Shown here: piece after piece, positions 50,905-59,600 of the stretch
Layout: every line of letters begins with the position of its first letter
Position numbering within the stretch: position 1 is the first letter of the stretch
NCBI GenBank assembly: GCA_029260765.1
Contig: JAJDCP010000130.1
Coordinates: 37,557-101,556, forward strand
Reading direction: 5' to 3'
Source of the DNA: Planctomycetota bacterium
GTDB lineage: Bacteria > Planctomycetota > J058 > JAJDCP01
Length of the DNA stretch: 64,000 nucleotides
The notes under the pieces: model-generated
What the model saw: only the letters and a program-made list of their open reading frames with translations
Databases searched by the model: none
What the model was told of the DNA's origin: nothing
Position numbers and translations under genes: made by a program

Positions 50905-52899
50905 CTAGTGCTCAGGCCCGCGTCCCAACTTCTGCCAGATTGCCGCGAACATCTGCTTGCGGTCAGGCTTCAGGGGCCGAGTCATCAACTCGCCGGGGAT
51001 GTCGGCCAGAAAGCGCGAAGGCTGTGCGGGGGTCTGCAGGGCTCCGGACCGCCGCGTCTTGCAATACGATAGGTTCAATTGGCGGCGCGCGCGGGTCATG
51101 CCGACATAGCACAGCCGCCGTTCTTCCTCGATGGCCGCTTCCCCACCTTCCTCGACCGCGCGTTTGTGCGGCAGCAGGCCTTCCTCTACGCCGGGCAGAA
51201 AGACCTCGCCATACTCCAGGCCTTTGGAGGCATGGATGGTGATGAAGGTCACGCGCTCGCTGTCGTCCTCCTTCTTTTGCTTGTCATGTGCTTCCAGAGC
51301 CAGGTAGTCGAGGTAGGCACTCAGGCTCTTGATGTCGCGCCTTTTCTCTTTGGTCTCGAGATCCTCCAACTGCTCCAACACGAAGTCCCAACGCCGCCGC
51401 CCCTCATCCTGGCCGGACTCAGCCAGCAGACCCTGACGGAAGCCCAGGCTGTCCATCAGGCTGCGCACCGCCTGATGCAGTTGGCCGGGGCCGAGCTGTG
51501 CGCGGGCCGCCTCGATACAGGCCAGAGGCCTCTGCAGGGCTCTACAGAGCCTGCCGGGCAGGCCCGCCGCGACGGGTTTCTTCAACAGGCTGGCCACCGA
51601 CTGTTTGCTGCGTTGTGCCATCTCAGCGATGCGCGTGCGGCTCTGCAGACCGATGCGTTTGGGAGGAAAGGCCAGCACGCGGAACCACGGCAAGTCGTCG
51701 TCGGGCCGACCCAGCACGCGTAGGTAGGCGAGGAAATCCTTGATCTCCTTTTTGTCGAAGAACGAGTGCAGGCCGGCCATCCGGTACGGGATCTCGCGCT
51801 CGTTGAAGGCGGTCTCGAAAGGGCGAGGTTGTGCGCGGGTGCGGAAGATCAAAGCGATGTCCGAAAAAGGCACACCCTGTTCAAAGTGGCGCTTGTGGAC
51901 GATCTCAGCCAGACGGCGCGCCTCATCTTCCTCGTGGGCGGCCTCGATCAAGCACACCCGCGCACCTTCGCCGATGTGGGAGACGAGCTCTTTTTCGCGC
52001 CGTTGCGGGTTCTTGCGCACGACCGCGTGCGCCGCTTTGAGAATCGGCGCCGTGGAGCGGTAGTTGGTGGTCAGCGCGACGATACGCACCTCGGGAAAGT
52101 CACGCTCGAAGTCGAGCAGATTCTCGAGCCGGGCCCCGCGGAAACTGTAGATCCCCTGGTCATCGTCGCCCACCGCGCAGACGTTGCGCGAATCTCGTGT
52201 CAGGCTCGCTACCAGGTCGTACTGGGGCTTATTGGTGTCCTGGTATTCGTCGACCAGCACATACCGAAAGCGGGCACATAGCTGGTCGCGGATGTACGCC
52301 TTCTCGCGCATGAGCCGAAGGCTCAGGAGAATCAGGTCATCAAAATCGACGGCTTCGAGCCGCTCGAGCGCACGTTGGTAACGCAGTTGGGCGAAGGCCA
52401 CCAGGCGCTGCTGCGCACCGTGCGCGTCTTCGAACGCTTGCGCAGGCGTGATCCCGGCGTTTTTCAGCCGGCTGACCGACGACAACAGGCGCATCGGACT
52501 GTAGGCCGAAGGGTCGATGCCAGCCATTTTGATGGCGTCGCGTGCCAGGTCGCGCTGGTCGGTGCCCGAGACGATCTGGAAATCCGGGCTCACGCCAATC
52601 GCCTTGCCGTTCTGGCGCAGCACCTGCAAGCAGAAGGCATGGAAGGTCCCGATCATCACCCTCTGGCCGACCGACTTCCCCACCAACTCAGCCAGGCGGT
52701 CCCGCATCTCACGGGCGGCCTTGTTGGTGAACGTGACCGCAAGCACCTCTTCGGGTGCGACGCCGAGGTCGATCAGGTGGGCGATGCGGAAGGTGATGAC
52801 CCGAGTCTTCCCCGTTCCGGCGCCGGCGAGTACCAACAGCGGCCCCTCAGTCGACTCGACGGCCAGCCGCTGTTGAGGATTGAGAGAGGACAGGTCCAT
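50905..52899 (-). CDS. UvrD/Rep/PcrA-type DNA helicase
   Basis: This 664-residue superfamily 1A helicase unwinds DNA 3' to 5' in repair and replication restart. In order it shows the Q-motif (LNPQQRLAVESTEGPLLVLA), Walker A AGAGTGKT, motif Ia VTFTNKAAREMRDRL, motif II VDEYQDTN, motif III VGDDDQGIYSFRGA, motif V FITIHASKGLEYGEVFLP and motif VI YVGMTRARRQLNLSY. It is slightly shorter than UvrD and nearer to Rep, with a short C-terminus. It lies 47 bp after accA on the same strand and may be co-transcribed with it. Confidence 0.94.
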   Translation of the reverse strand: MDLSSLNPQQRLAVESTEGPLLVLAGAGTGKTRVITFRIAHLIDLGVAPEEVLAVTFTNKAAREMRDRLAELVGKSVGQRVMIGTFHAFCLQVLRQNGKAIGVSPDFQIVSGTDQRDLARDAIKMAGIDPSAYSPMRLLSSVSRLKNAGITPAQAFEDAHGAQQRLVAFAQLRYQRALERLEAVDFDDLILLSLRLMREKAYIRDQLCARFRYVLVDEYQDTNKPQYDLVASLTRDSRNVCAVGDDDQGIYSFRGARLENLLDFERDFPEVRIVALTTNYRSTAPILKAAHAVVRKNPQRREKELVSHIGEGARVCLIEAAHEEDEARRLAEIVHKRHFEQGVPFSDIALIFRTRAQPRPFETAFNEREIPYRMAGLHSFFDKKEIKDFLAYLRVLGRPDDDLPWFRVLAFPPKRIGLQSRTRIAEMAQRSKQSVASLLKKPVAAGLPGRLCRALQRPLACIEAARAQLGPGQLHQAVRSLMDSLGFRQGLLAESGQDEGRRRWDFVLEQLEDLETKEKRRDIKSLSAYLDYLALEAHDKQKKEDDSERVTFITIHASKGLEYGEVFLPGVEEGLLPHKRAVEEGGEAAIEEERRLCYVGMTRARRQLNLSYCKTRRSGALQTPAQPSRFLADIPGELMTRPLKPDRKQMFAAIWQKLGRGPEH

Positions 52900-52946
52900 T
52901 AAGGGCGCTCGGGGTTGGCGGTCGCGGGGCGGGCCACGAGCGCAGC

Positions 52947-54008
52947 TCAGCTGCTGAGAGGTACGGGCTGCAGCTCAGAAGACGATGGGGCCCTGCGGGG
53001 CTGCTCTACAGAGCCGCAGATCTGACCGTCGCGCCGGAAGTGGCCCAGCCGGCGTAAGCGGTCGTAGCGGAGCTCGAGCAACTGCTCGGCGGGAATCTGC
53101 TGCAGCGCTCGCAGTTCTTGGGCGAGCACGCCTTTGAGCGTGGCTGCTGTCGTTTCCGGATCACGGTGGGCACCACCGAGAGGCTCCGGCACGATCTGGT
53201 CGACGATGCCGAAGCGGGTCAGATCGCGCGCGGTCAGTTTCAGAATGCGGGCGGCATCGGAGACGTGCTCAGAGTCTTTCCAGAGAATCGCCGCACAGCC
53301 TTCAGGGCTGATGACCGAGTAGTACGCATGCTCGAGCATCAACAGCCTGTCGCAGACCCCGATGCCGAGCGCACCGCCGCTGCCCCCTTCGCCGAGGACG
53401 CACGACAGGATCGGTGTGGGGAGCCGCGACATCGCAAAGATGTTCTGAGCGATGGCCATCGCCTGACCTCGTTCTTCCGCCTCGACGCCGGGATAGGCCC
53501 CCGGAGTGTTGATGAAGGTGATGATCGGTAGACCGAACTTCGCAGCCAACTTCATCTTATGGAGGGCCTTGCGGTATCCCTCGGGATTCGGACTGCCGAA
53601 GTTGCAGTCCAATCGGTCGCGGGTGGCTTTGCCTTTGCGATGCCCGACCAGTACGACACGGATGCCGTCGATCTGTGCCAGGGCGGTCTGGATCGCGTTG
53701 TCGTCGCCAAAGTTCCGGTCACCGTGGAGCTCGACGACATCGGTGAAGATCGCCCCCAGGTAGTCTTCGAGCAGGGGTCGATCCTGGTGTCGAGCCAGCT
53801 GAACCCTCTGCCAGGGGGTGAGATTCATGAAGAGCTCACGGGTAAGGTCCTCGCAACGGATGCGCATCTTCTCGATCTGCCCTGAAAGGTCGAGCTCGGT
53901 GTTCTGCGCGAAGTTTTCGAGGTCTTCGATTTTTTGCCTCAGCTCGAGGATCGGGCGCTCGAAGTCGAGCCCTTGATAAACCCTAGCGGTCGCTTTGTGT
54001 CCAGTCAT
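52947..54008 (-). CDS. accA: Acetyl-CoA carboxylase, carboxyltransferase alpha subunit
   Basis: The 353-residue subunit pairs with AccD to move CO2 from biotin to acetyl-CoA, making malonyl-CoA for fatty acid synthesis. The N-terminal coiled coil (LELRQKIEDLENFA) and the family core are clear: FTDVVELHGDRNFGDDNAI, GYRKALHKMKLAAKFGLPII, FINTPGAYPGVEAEERGQA and SVISPEGCAAILWKD. The oxyanion Gly pairs in GEGGSGGALGIG are intact. It is about 35 residues longer than E. coli AccA owing to a C-terminal tail. No accD is nearby. The kinase gene upstream ends 51 bp before it. Confidence 0.96.
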   Translation of the reverse strand: MTGHKATARVYQGLDFERPILELRQKIEDLENFAQNTELDLSGQIEKMRIRCEDLTRELFMNLTPWQRVQLARHQDRPLLEDYLGAIFTDVVELHGDRNFGDDNAIQTALAQIDGIRVVLVGHRKGKATRDRLDCNFGSPNPEGYRKALHKMKLAAKFGLPIITFINTPGAYPGVEAEERGQAMAIAQNIFAMSRLPTPILSCVLGEGGSGGALGIGVCDRLLMLEHAYYSVISPEGCAAILWKDSEHVSDAARILKLTARDLTRFGIVDQIVPEPLGGAHRDPETTAATLKGVLAQELRALQQIPAEQLLELRYDRLRRLGHFRRDGQICGSVEQPRRAPSSSELQPVPLSS

Positions 54009-54059
54009 AGATCCGATCCCAATGGGGTGCAGGTGGAAAGGCCTGGTGCTGGGGCACTC

Positions 54060-57000
54060 TCAATCCGAGTCGGTGGCATACGGTGCCAGGAGCGCATCGA
54101 CTTGTTCGACTGCCACGGCCTCCAACCAGGCAGGGTCGGGTCTTCCTTTGATCAGAACAGAGATGATGACGGCATCCCACTCGCCCGTCCAGATTCCCAC
54201 ATGGCCCATACTGGCCAGAGAATCCGCGCGGAAGCTGAAGAGCTGATTGCGATTGAGGTTCGCGCGCACCATATCGTCCTTGACCGAACAATGCAAATCG
54301 TAGGCATGGTTGAGCACGAGGTTGTCAGCAATCGTGCCCGTCAGTGTCTCAACGGCGTCTTCGTCCTTGAACAGCAGAATGTGGTTCGGACCCCGCAGCG
54401 AGGCGCCGGGATTGGCGCCATTTTCTCCGATGGTCGCCGCCCCGGTATTCCAGAAGGAGAACAGCGCGTCAGGGTTCTGGCCTTGATGGACCGAGAACAC
54501 CACCCCGCCTTTGTCTTTCTTCTTTTGCCTCACGGCACAACGCACCAACAGCTCGATATCTCCCTCGAAGCGCACGCTGTGCACCATATGGCCGCTCAGC
54601 TTGACGCCGCTTTCCTCGCGCTCACGTTTGCCCGTGGTCTTATGCCAATCGGCAAGCTGCGCATCGTCGCTGAAGCTGTAGTTCAGCGTGAGCGAGCCGT
54701 CGCGGCTCTGCTCGAAGCCATCGCAGTGCAGCAGCGGCTCAATTCCACGGGCGAGAGTAGCGTCCAATAGGATATCACGCAGGTCCGTCAAAACTGCTGT
54801 GCGGTGGGTCTGAAAAAAACGTGTTGTGGCAAAAATCCCCGGCCAGGCCGCAGCCCGTCGGGCCGCGGACTCCAACTCGTCCTGGTCGACCAGGAGCAGG
54901 ATCGCGTCATATTCCTCGGACGCGAGGTTCTCGAGGCGACTCGCCAGCAGCTGGGGGATCAACCCTTCGCGCACGGCGTCTACGCCAGGGGGCTTGCGGG
55001 CCATCTCACGGCCAACCATCCCGCCGTGCCCGCAGGCCGCGAAGAGCGCCACGCGTCCGAACCAGCTCTGGTCATCGGGGGGCCCGCCAAAAAGCTCGTC
55101 GAGCGCGGTCTGATCGAATTCGCTGAGGGATACGCTCACGACTTCCCTGCGGTTGCTCTTCTGGAGTTGGATGTGGAAATCCGGGCTGACCAGTACCAGC
55201 CGCCCGCTCTCTTTGGAGCCATCGGCCAAAAGCAGCGAAGTCTTTTGGGATTTGTCCTTCTCCAGGGCCGTGCGCAGGATCTCGGCCTGCTCAGCCATCT
55301 CCGCTGCGATGGCCAGGGTCAGCGCTGCGCGGCCGTCTAGCCCGGCATCCCCGCTACTGCGCCAGCTTCGGGCCAGGCCGACGGCTTCGGCGAATTCACA
55401 GGCTGCCCAGCTGGCGAAGATCGCCGTCTGCAGAGCCTGGAGCTCGTCGTTGGAACGCACCAGGGCTTCGCGCTGGCGGATCTCATGCTCCAGCGCGGCG
55501 ACGTCTTCCTCGAGCAGGGCGGCCACGGCAGCGGTTGAGCGGGGCTGCAACTCGCGCAGGGCACGCCGGGCTTCCGACGGTTGGTCCTCGAAGTCCGTCA
55601 GCAGCTTGGTCCTGTACCGCCGGTTGAGCGCGTCGGCCTCGCTGAGGTTTGTCTGCAGCCGGCTTTCGAACCTGGAACCGAAGGCCTTCAAGCCGCCGAG
55701 GTAGAGATCTTCGGCTTTACGGAAGTTTGTCTCGAGGAGAGCGTCGGCTGCCAGTGACTCCAGCTGTGTCAAGCGTTGCTCGAGATCCTTCTCTTGCAGC
55801 TGGTCGATCAGAGCGATCTCCAAACGAGCGAGCCGAGCCCCGTCACTATCTGGGAACTCGGCGCCGACACGCTCGAAGCGATCACGGGCTTTCACTGGCT
55901 GATCGGGGTTGGATGACCACCAGCGTTGTGCAGCATCGAATGCGCTGCGGTCGGCGGCGACCGCCGCTGGCTGCTGTTCGTGGTTCTCCGGCTCGGGTTC
56001 CGGCGTCGGTTCGCCCGCATCGCCCAGCGGCTCGACATGCTGGCTGCGGTCACCGTCCGCACCAGGTTGGGCGGGCGACGCCGGTGTCTGCCCGCCGTTT
56101 CCGCGTCCACTTGCGGCCCACCATGCGAGCAGGCAGGCAAGCAGCACCACGGCGACACCGAGTGCCACGGGAATCCAGACTCTGCGCCGCGCTGCCTTTG
56201 CACTCGCGGGCCGCGCCTGCTTGGAGACCGGGTCTTTGCCACTCTTGACCTTGAGCAGATCCTGCACCAGCTGCTGGGGCGTCTGATAGCGCTCGTTCGC
56301 GCTCTTCGCCATCATCTTCTTGAGCACAGCGCTCAGACCCGGAGGCGCTTGGGGAAGCACCTTGAGAATATCGGGGGGCGCGGCCCGGACATGTTTGATC
56401 ATGATTTCGCGGTCGTCTTTGCCCCCATAGGGACGCCGGCCGGAGATCAGGTGGAAGAGCGTCGCACCGAGTGAGTAGATATCTGACCGGATATCGAGGT
56501 CTTGGCGTCCCAGCGCCGCTTCAGGGGAGATGTAGTACGGGGTGCCTTCCGCCATCTCCGACTTCTCTTCGCTGGGACCTTGTGCCGCCAGGGCGAGACC
56601 ATAATCGCACAGTTTGCTCACGCCCTGCTTGGAGAGCATGATGTTGTCCGGCTTGATGTCCCGGTGCACGATCTTGTGCGTCCAGGCGTGGTCGAGCGCT
56701 CGGGAGAGTTGGATGGCGACATCGATGCCCTGAGCGATACTGAGGCGCTTGCCGTGGCGCAGCGTGCGGCCCAGCGAGATGCCGTCGACAAACTCCATCA
56801 CGAAAAAGTGCACGCCATTGGCCTCGCCGACATCGATGGCGCCGATGATGTTCTCGTGGTTGAGCTTGGCGACGTTCTTCGCTTCTTGTAGGAAGCGTGC
56901 AGTGAAACGTTCGTCCTCTTGCAGCTTCTTGGTGAGGATCTTGAGCGCGACCACGCGGTCCATGCTGAGCTGCCTGGCTTTGTACACCACGCCCATGCCG

Positions 57001-57248
57001 CCGCGGCCGACCTCGGAGATCAGCTCGTAACCAGGGATCAGGTTGCCCTTGACGATTTCGAGGATGTTCTTGACCTGGGTCGAGCTCAGGATGCCCATGG
57101 CAACCATGATCTGGCCCAGTTTCTTCTTCGGTCCGGATGTGCGGGACTGGACGTCTAGCGCCGCACGGACCTGGTCACTCGTTGCGAACGAGCCCTTGAC
57201 CGCGATGTCTCCGAAGAGAGTGTCGCCGATGCGCGCCGCTCGAGGCAT
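54060..57248 (-). CDS. Ser/Thr protein kinase with N-terminal MshEN-like repeats and C-terminal sugar-hydrolase-like domain
   Basis: Residues 1-70 hold two short repeats of the type seen in GspE/MshE N-domains (FGDIAVKGSFATSDQVRAAL, then LGQIMVAMGILSSTQVKNIL). The kinase covers about 75-335: glycine loop GRGGMGVVYKARQ, ATP lysine in VALKILTKKL, catalytic HRDIKPDNIMLS and a metal motif that reads DYG instead of DFG. A single membrane helix lies at about 353-376 (VALGVAVVLLACLLAWWAA). An acidic linker and a roughly 600-residue outer region follow. The region ends in a beta-sandwich (KGGVVFSVHQGQNPDALFSF) like the 3-keto-disaccharide hydrolase (DUF1080) domains common in planctomycetes. It is likely a membrane sensor kinase. 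Confidence 0.88.
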   Translation of the reverse strand: MPRAARIGDTLFGDIAVKGSFATSDQVRAALDVQSRTSGPKKKLGQIMVAMGILSSTQVKNILEIVKGNLIPGYELISEVGRGGMGVVYKARQLSMDRVVALKILTKKLQEDERFTARFLQEAKNVAKLNHENIIGAIDVGEANGVHFFVMEFVDGISLGRTLRHGKRLSIAQGIDVAIQLSRALDHAWTHKIVHRDIKPDNIMLSKQGVSKLCDYGLALAAQGPSEEKSEMAEGTPYYISPEAALGRQDLDIRSDIYSLGATLFHLISGRRPYGGKDDREIMIKHVRAAPPDILKVLPQAPPGLSAVLKKMMAKSANERYQTPQQLVQDLLKVKSGKDPVSKQARPASAKAARRRVWIPVALGVAVVLLACLLAWWAASGRGNGGQTPASPAQPGADGDRSQHVEPLGDAGEPTPEPEPENHEQQPAAVAADRSAFDAAQRWWSSNPDQPVKARDRFERVGAEFPDSDGARLARLEIALIDQLQEKDLEQRLTQLESLAADALLETNFRKAEDLYLGGLKAFGSRFESRLQTNLSEADALNRRYRTKLLTDFEDQPSEARRALRELQPRSTAAVAALLEEDVAALEHEIRQREALVRSNDELQALQTAIFASWAACEFAEAVGLARSWRSSGDAGLDGRAALTLAIAAEMAEQAEILRTALEKDKSQKTSLLLADGSKESGRLVLVSPDFHIQLQKSNRREVVSVSLSEFDQTALDELFGGPPDDQSWFGRVALFAACGHGGMVGREMARKPPGVDAVREGLIPQLLASRLENLASEEYDAILLLVDQDELESAARRAAAWPGIFATTRFFQTHRTAVLTDLRDILLDATLARGIEPLLHCDGFEQSRDGSLTLNYSFSDDAQLADWHKTTGKREREESGVKLSGHMVHSVRFEGDIELLVRCAVRQKKKDKGGVVFSVHQGQNPDALFSFWNTGAATIGENGANPGASLRGPNHILLFKDEDAVETLTGTIADNLVLNHAYDLHCSVKDDMVRANLNRNQLFSFRADSLASMGHVGIWTGEWDAVIISVLIKGRPDPAWLEAVAVEQVDALLAPYATDSD

Positions 57249-57501
57249 AGCTCACCCCAAAACCCCGGGGAGGGCTCTCGGCGCCTCCCCGTACCCTGCC
57301 CACAGCCGATGTGCGGGGGGTGTACGACTTCAGGATACCTTTTCAGGCACAAGATGTCCATGTTGGGGCGGTCCCAGCCAGCAATCGTAATGGACATTCT
57401 GAAGGCGCATGCTGCCAGCTGAGCTCGAAAAGACCGTTCCGAGTATGGGACTTTGCGGCTCGAACCCCTGAAAGTCCAGAGGTGATCGAAGGAGATCCCA
57501 C
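57249..57501. other. Divergent intergenic region between kinase and GIDE-type gene
   Basis: These 253 bp separate two divergent genes and should hold both promoters, but I see no convincing -35/-10 pair. A 7-bp inverted repeat, TGTCCAT (57355-57361) and ATGGACA (57390-57396), could be a regulator site. Confidence 0.35.
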
Positions 57502-58290
57502 GTGTGCAGCCTGTTGCCCGCAGCTCTCGATGTTTCCTCACGGTGGTTCGTCGTCATGGCCGGGGTCCTTGCCCTGACCGGTATCGGCGGACTGATCGGA
57601 GGTTTGGTGCACAGGCTCAGAGCACGGCGTATGGCGCGCGTAGTGCTATTGCTGAGCGGAATCGCTGCAGCACGGGGAGCGGAGCTGGCGGCCCAACGCC
57701 GGGCGTTGGCTGTAGAGGGGAGGGTGCGCTGCAAAAGGCCGCTGTTGGCCCCAGCCACGGGCACGCCTTGCTTGTACTACCAACTCGAGATCAAGGGGAG
57801 CTGGACCGAGGGGGGTGCCCGCCACACCAGGACATACCTCGATCGTCGCGCCTCCGCCCGCTTCTTCGTCGACGATGGCAGCGGTCCGCTTGGCATCGCT
57901 GCGGACCGAGGGGGCGATTTTGAGGGGCTCGTGCAGACTTTCCAAGGCACACGGCGGGAGGGCTACCGTGCCGACCTCGACGGACTGATCCCGCAGGGCG
58001 AGCCGATGATGTTCGGCAGCTACGCTTTTGTGAGCCCTCGACCTCGGAAGCCCGAGGTCTTCACCTGCACCGAGCGTGTGTTGCGGCCCGTTGCGCAGCT
58101 CTACGCAAGCGGGATTCTGGGAGCCGATCGCAGGCTGCAGGCGCCTCGTCGCAGGGCCCTGATTCTGACGACCCGGCTGCGCGCCGAACGGCTCGACCGC
58201 GCCGCGCGCTCGGCGCGTCGCTTGCTGCTTGGTGGCGGCGCGACTGCTGGGTTCGGCATGATGTTGGGCCTGTTGGCGTTGGTGGTGTGA
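57502..58290 (+). CDS. Membrane protein with GIDE-type domain
   Basis: The 262-residue protein has membrane helices at about residues 14-38 and 240-260. Between them, VEGRVRCKRPLLAPATGTPC followed by LYYQLEI is the mark of the GIDE domain, the intermembrane part of the animal ubiquitin ligase MUL1. It also occurs without a RING in bacteria, where its role is unknown. A second GSYAFVSPRPRKPEVFTC strand set matches the end of that domain. No RING or zinc motif is present. It starts at GTG 57502, with AAGGAGA six bases upstream. Confidence 0.72.
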   Translation: MCSLLPAALDVSSRWFVVMAGVLALTGIGGLIGGLVHRLRARRMARVVLLLSGIAAARGAELAAQRRALAVEGRVRCKRPLLAPATGTPCLYYQLEIKGSWTEGGARHTRTYLDRRASARFFVDDGSGPLGIAADRGGDFEGLVQTFQGTRREGYRADLDGLIPQGEPMMFGSYAFVSPRPRKPEVFTCTERVLRPVAQLYASGILGADRRLQAPRRRALILTTRLRAERLDRAARSARRLLLGGGATAGFGMMLGLLALVV

Positions 58291-58387
58291 GGAAACTGCC
58301 GGTACAGCCTTCGGCTCCACAGTGCCCGTACAGCGCAGGACCCGCCGGTGGCGGTTTCGATCTGGTAACGTAGGTGGGAGTTTGCGA

Positions 58388-58416
58388 TTGATGTGGGAGG
58401 GCTCGGCAACGATAAT
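58388..58416 (+). promoter_or_regulatory. Promoter of the globin gene
   Basis: TTGATG (58388-58393) and GATAAT (58411-58416) are spaced by 17 bases; transcription should start near 58423, 24 bp before the ATG at 58447. This also argues against any earlier translation start. Confidence 0.55.
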
Positions 58417-58446
58417 GCGGGCTTGACGAGCGATGATGGGGGAAGC

Positions 58447-58857
58447 ATGGCGAATAGCCTGTTTGTTGTATTCAACAACAGCCTTGAGCGCTGCATGGAC
58501 GCTGGGGGCTTCCTCGCTGCCTTCTATCGGAGTTTCCTGGCCCAGGACCCTGAGATTGCGGCCAAGTTCGGCAACACCGACTTCCAGAAGCAGGTCGATG
58601 TGCTGAAAAACTCGCTCATCATGATCTTGATGATGCGCACCCACGGGGACGTTCCCGAATATGCCGGCATGCTCGAGACCGTTGCAGAACGCCACAACCG
58701 GCAGAACCTCGACATCTCTCCCCACTTGTATGTCGTATGGTTCGAGACTCTGCTCAGCACGGTCGAGGCCTTTGATCCCCAATATGATGACGAGGTGAGA
58801 GAAGCCTGGAAGGATGTGCTCCGCCATGGCATCAAGTTCATGGTAGAGCGCTACTGA
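58447..58857 (+). CDS. Single-domain globin
   Basis: The 136-residue protein fits a bacterial single-domain haem globin. Helix B is FYRSFLAQDPEIAAKF, with the CD-corner Phe F41 next to haem, followed by GNTDFQKQVDVLKNSLIMIL, where Gln is usual near the distal side. The proximal haem ligand is H83 in LETVAERHNRQNLDI, followed by the SPHLYVVWFETLLSTVEAFD helix. No reductase domain is attached. Such globins bind oxygen or NO, or act in sensing and detoxification. The ATG 58447 is chosen over upstream starts because it lies just after a good promoter and a GGGGGA site. Confidence 0.82.
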   Translation: MANSLFVVFNNSLERCMDAGGFLAAFYRSFLAQDPEIAAKFGNTDFQKQVDVLKNSLIMILMMRTHGDVPEYAGMLETVAERHNRQNLDISPHLYVVWFETLLSTVEAFDPQYDDEVREAWKDVLRHGIKFMVERY

Positions 58858-58876
58858 TCAGCGGGATCAGAGCGCT
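58847..58876. terminator. Strong hairpin between convergent globin and CBS genes
   Basis: AGCGCT-A-CTGATC pairs with GATCAG-AGCGCT (58847-58859 with 58865-58876, one bulged A), covering both stop codons. No T tract follows on either side. It may end or protect both transcripts but is not a textbook intrinsic terminator. Confidence 0.4.
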
Positions 58877-59325
58877 GGGTTCTCCAGCGCTTCTTCGATC
58901 GCATCAAAGTTCTCAACGAGCGCCCAGAGCACATCCTCTGCTGTGATGATGCCGACCAGGCGCTGTCCATCGAGCACAGGCAGAGCGCCAATTTTCTCCC
59001 GGCACAGGGTCTCGGCGACCTCCCGGAGCCGTGTGCCGGAATGCACGGTGATGGGATTCTTGGCCATGACCTCAGACACGAGCGTCGTCATCAACCGCTC
59101 GCTGAAGACGCTCTGTCCCGAGCGCAGGTGTTCCCGCTGTGGGTAGAATTCGCGCACATCCCGGTCCGACAATATGCCGACCAGCTTCCGGCCTTCGACC
59201 ACCGGCAGATGGCGGATGCGATGCTCTCGCATCTGCTCGAAGGCATCGACGAGCGGGGCCTTCGGACCCACGGTCTTCAATTCGCGACTCATCCAACGGC
59301 TCACCTGCCATTTGTTGTCGGACAT
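58867..59325 (-). CDS. Two-CBS-domain protein
   Basis: The 152-residue soluble protein is made of two CBS repeats and nothing else: MSRELKTVGPKAPLVDAFEQ with HLPVVEGRKLVGILSDRDV, then VMAKNPITVHSGTRLREVAE with ALPVLDGQRLVGIITAEDVL. CBS pairs bind adenosyl nucleotides and report energy state, usually to a partner protein. The start is ATG 59325, six bases after AGGAG; an ATG two codons earlier overlaps that site. It converges on the globin gene with nine bases between the stops, and is divergent from the FHA gene. Confidence 0.9.
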   Translation of the reverse strand: MSDNKWQVSRWMSRELKTVGPKAPLVDAFEQMREHRIRHLPVVEGRKLVGILSDRDVREFYPQREHLRSGQSVFSERLMTTLVSEVMAKNPITVHSGTRLREVAETLCREKIGALPVLDGQRLVGIITAEDVLWALVENFDAIEEALENPAL

Positions 59326-59535
59326 GGGCATCTCCTGTTCGGCGTAGTTCAAACCTTCAGTATCAACGATATCGGTGCCTGTCGGAAGTCGTAGCCGTAG
59401 ATCCTTTTGTACGATTGCACGGCGTCCAACGCGGAATGCCGCAAGCCATCGAAGCACAGTCCTTCAGCATCAGCGCGCGGAGGAACCAGGACAAACTCTG
59501 CCCGCGCCCGAAACCCACGCCTGCTGCCTTGAGAC

Positions 59536-59564
59536 TTGACAAAAGCCCCCAGATCGGTCATGAA
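59536..59564 (+). promoter_or_regulatory. Candidate promoter of the FHA gene cluster
   Basis: A perfect -35 TTGACA (59536-59541) lies 17 bases from CATGAA (59559-59564), a poor -10, about 37 bp before the start at 59601. Confidence 0.35.
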
Positions 59565-59600
59565 GTTATCGGGGATCGCTCTTCCCCTCCGGGAGACATC

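Noticed and set aside
50896..50917. GCCTGA/TCAGGC inverted repeat between the DAO-type and helicase genes as a terminator
   Set aside because: Only a six-base stem with a ten-base loop and no T tract; too weak to call.
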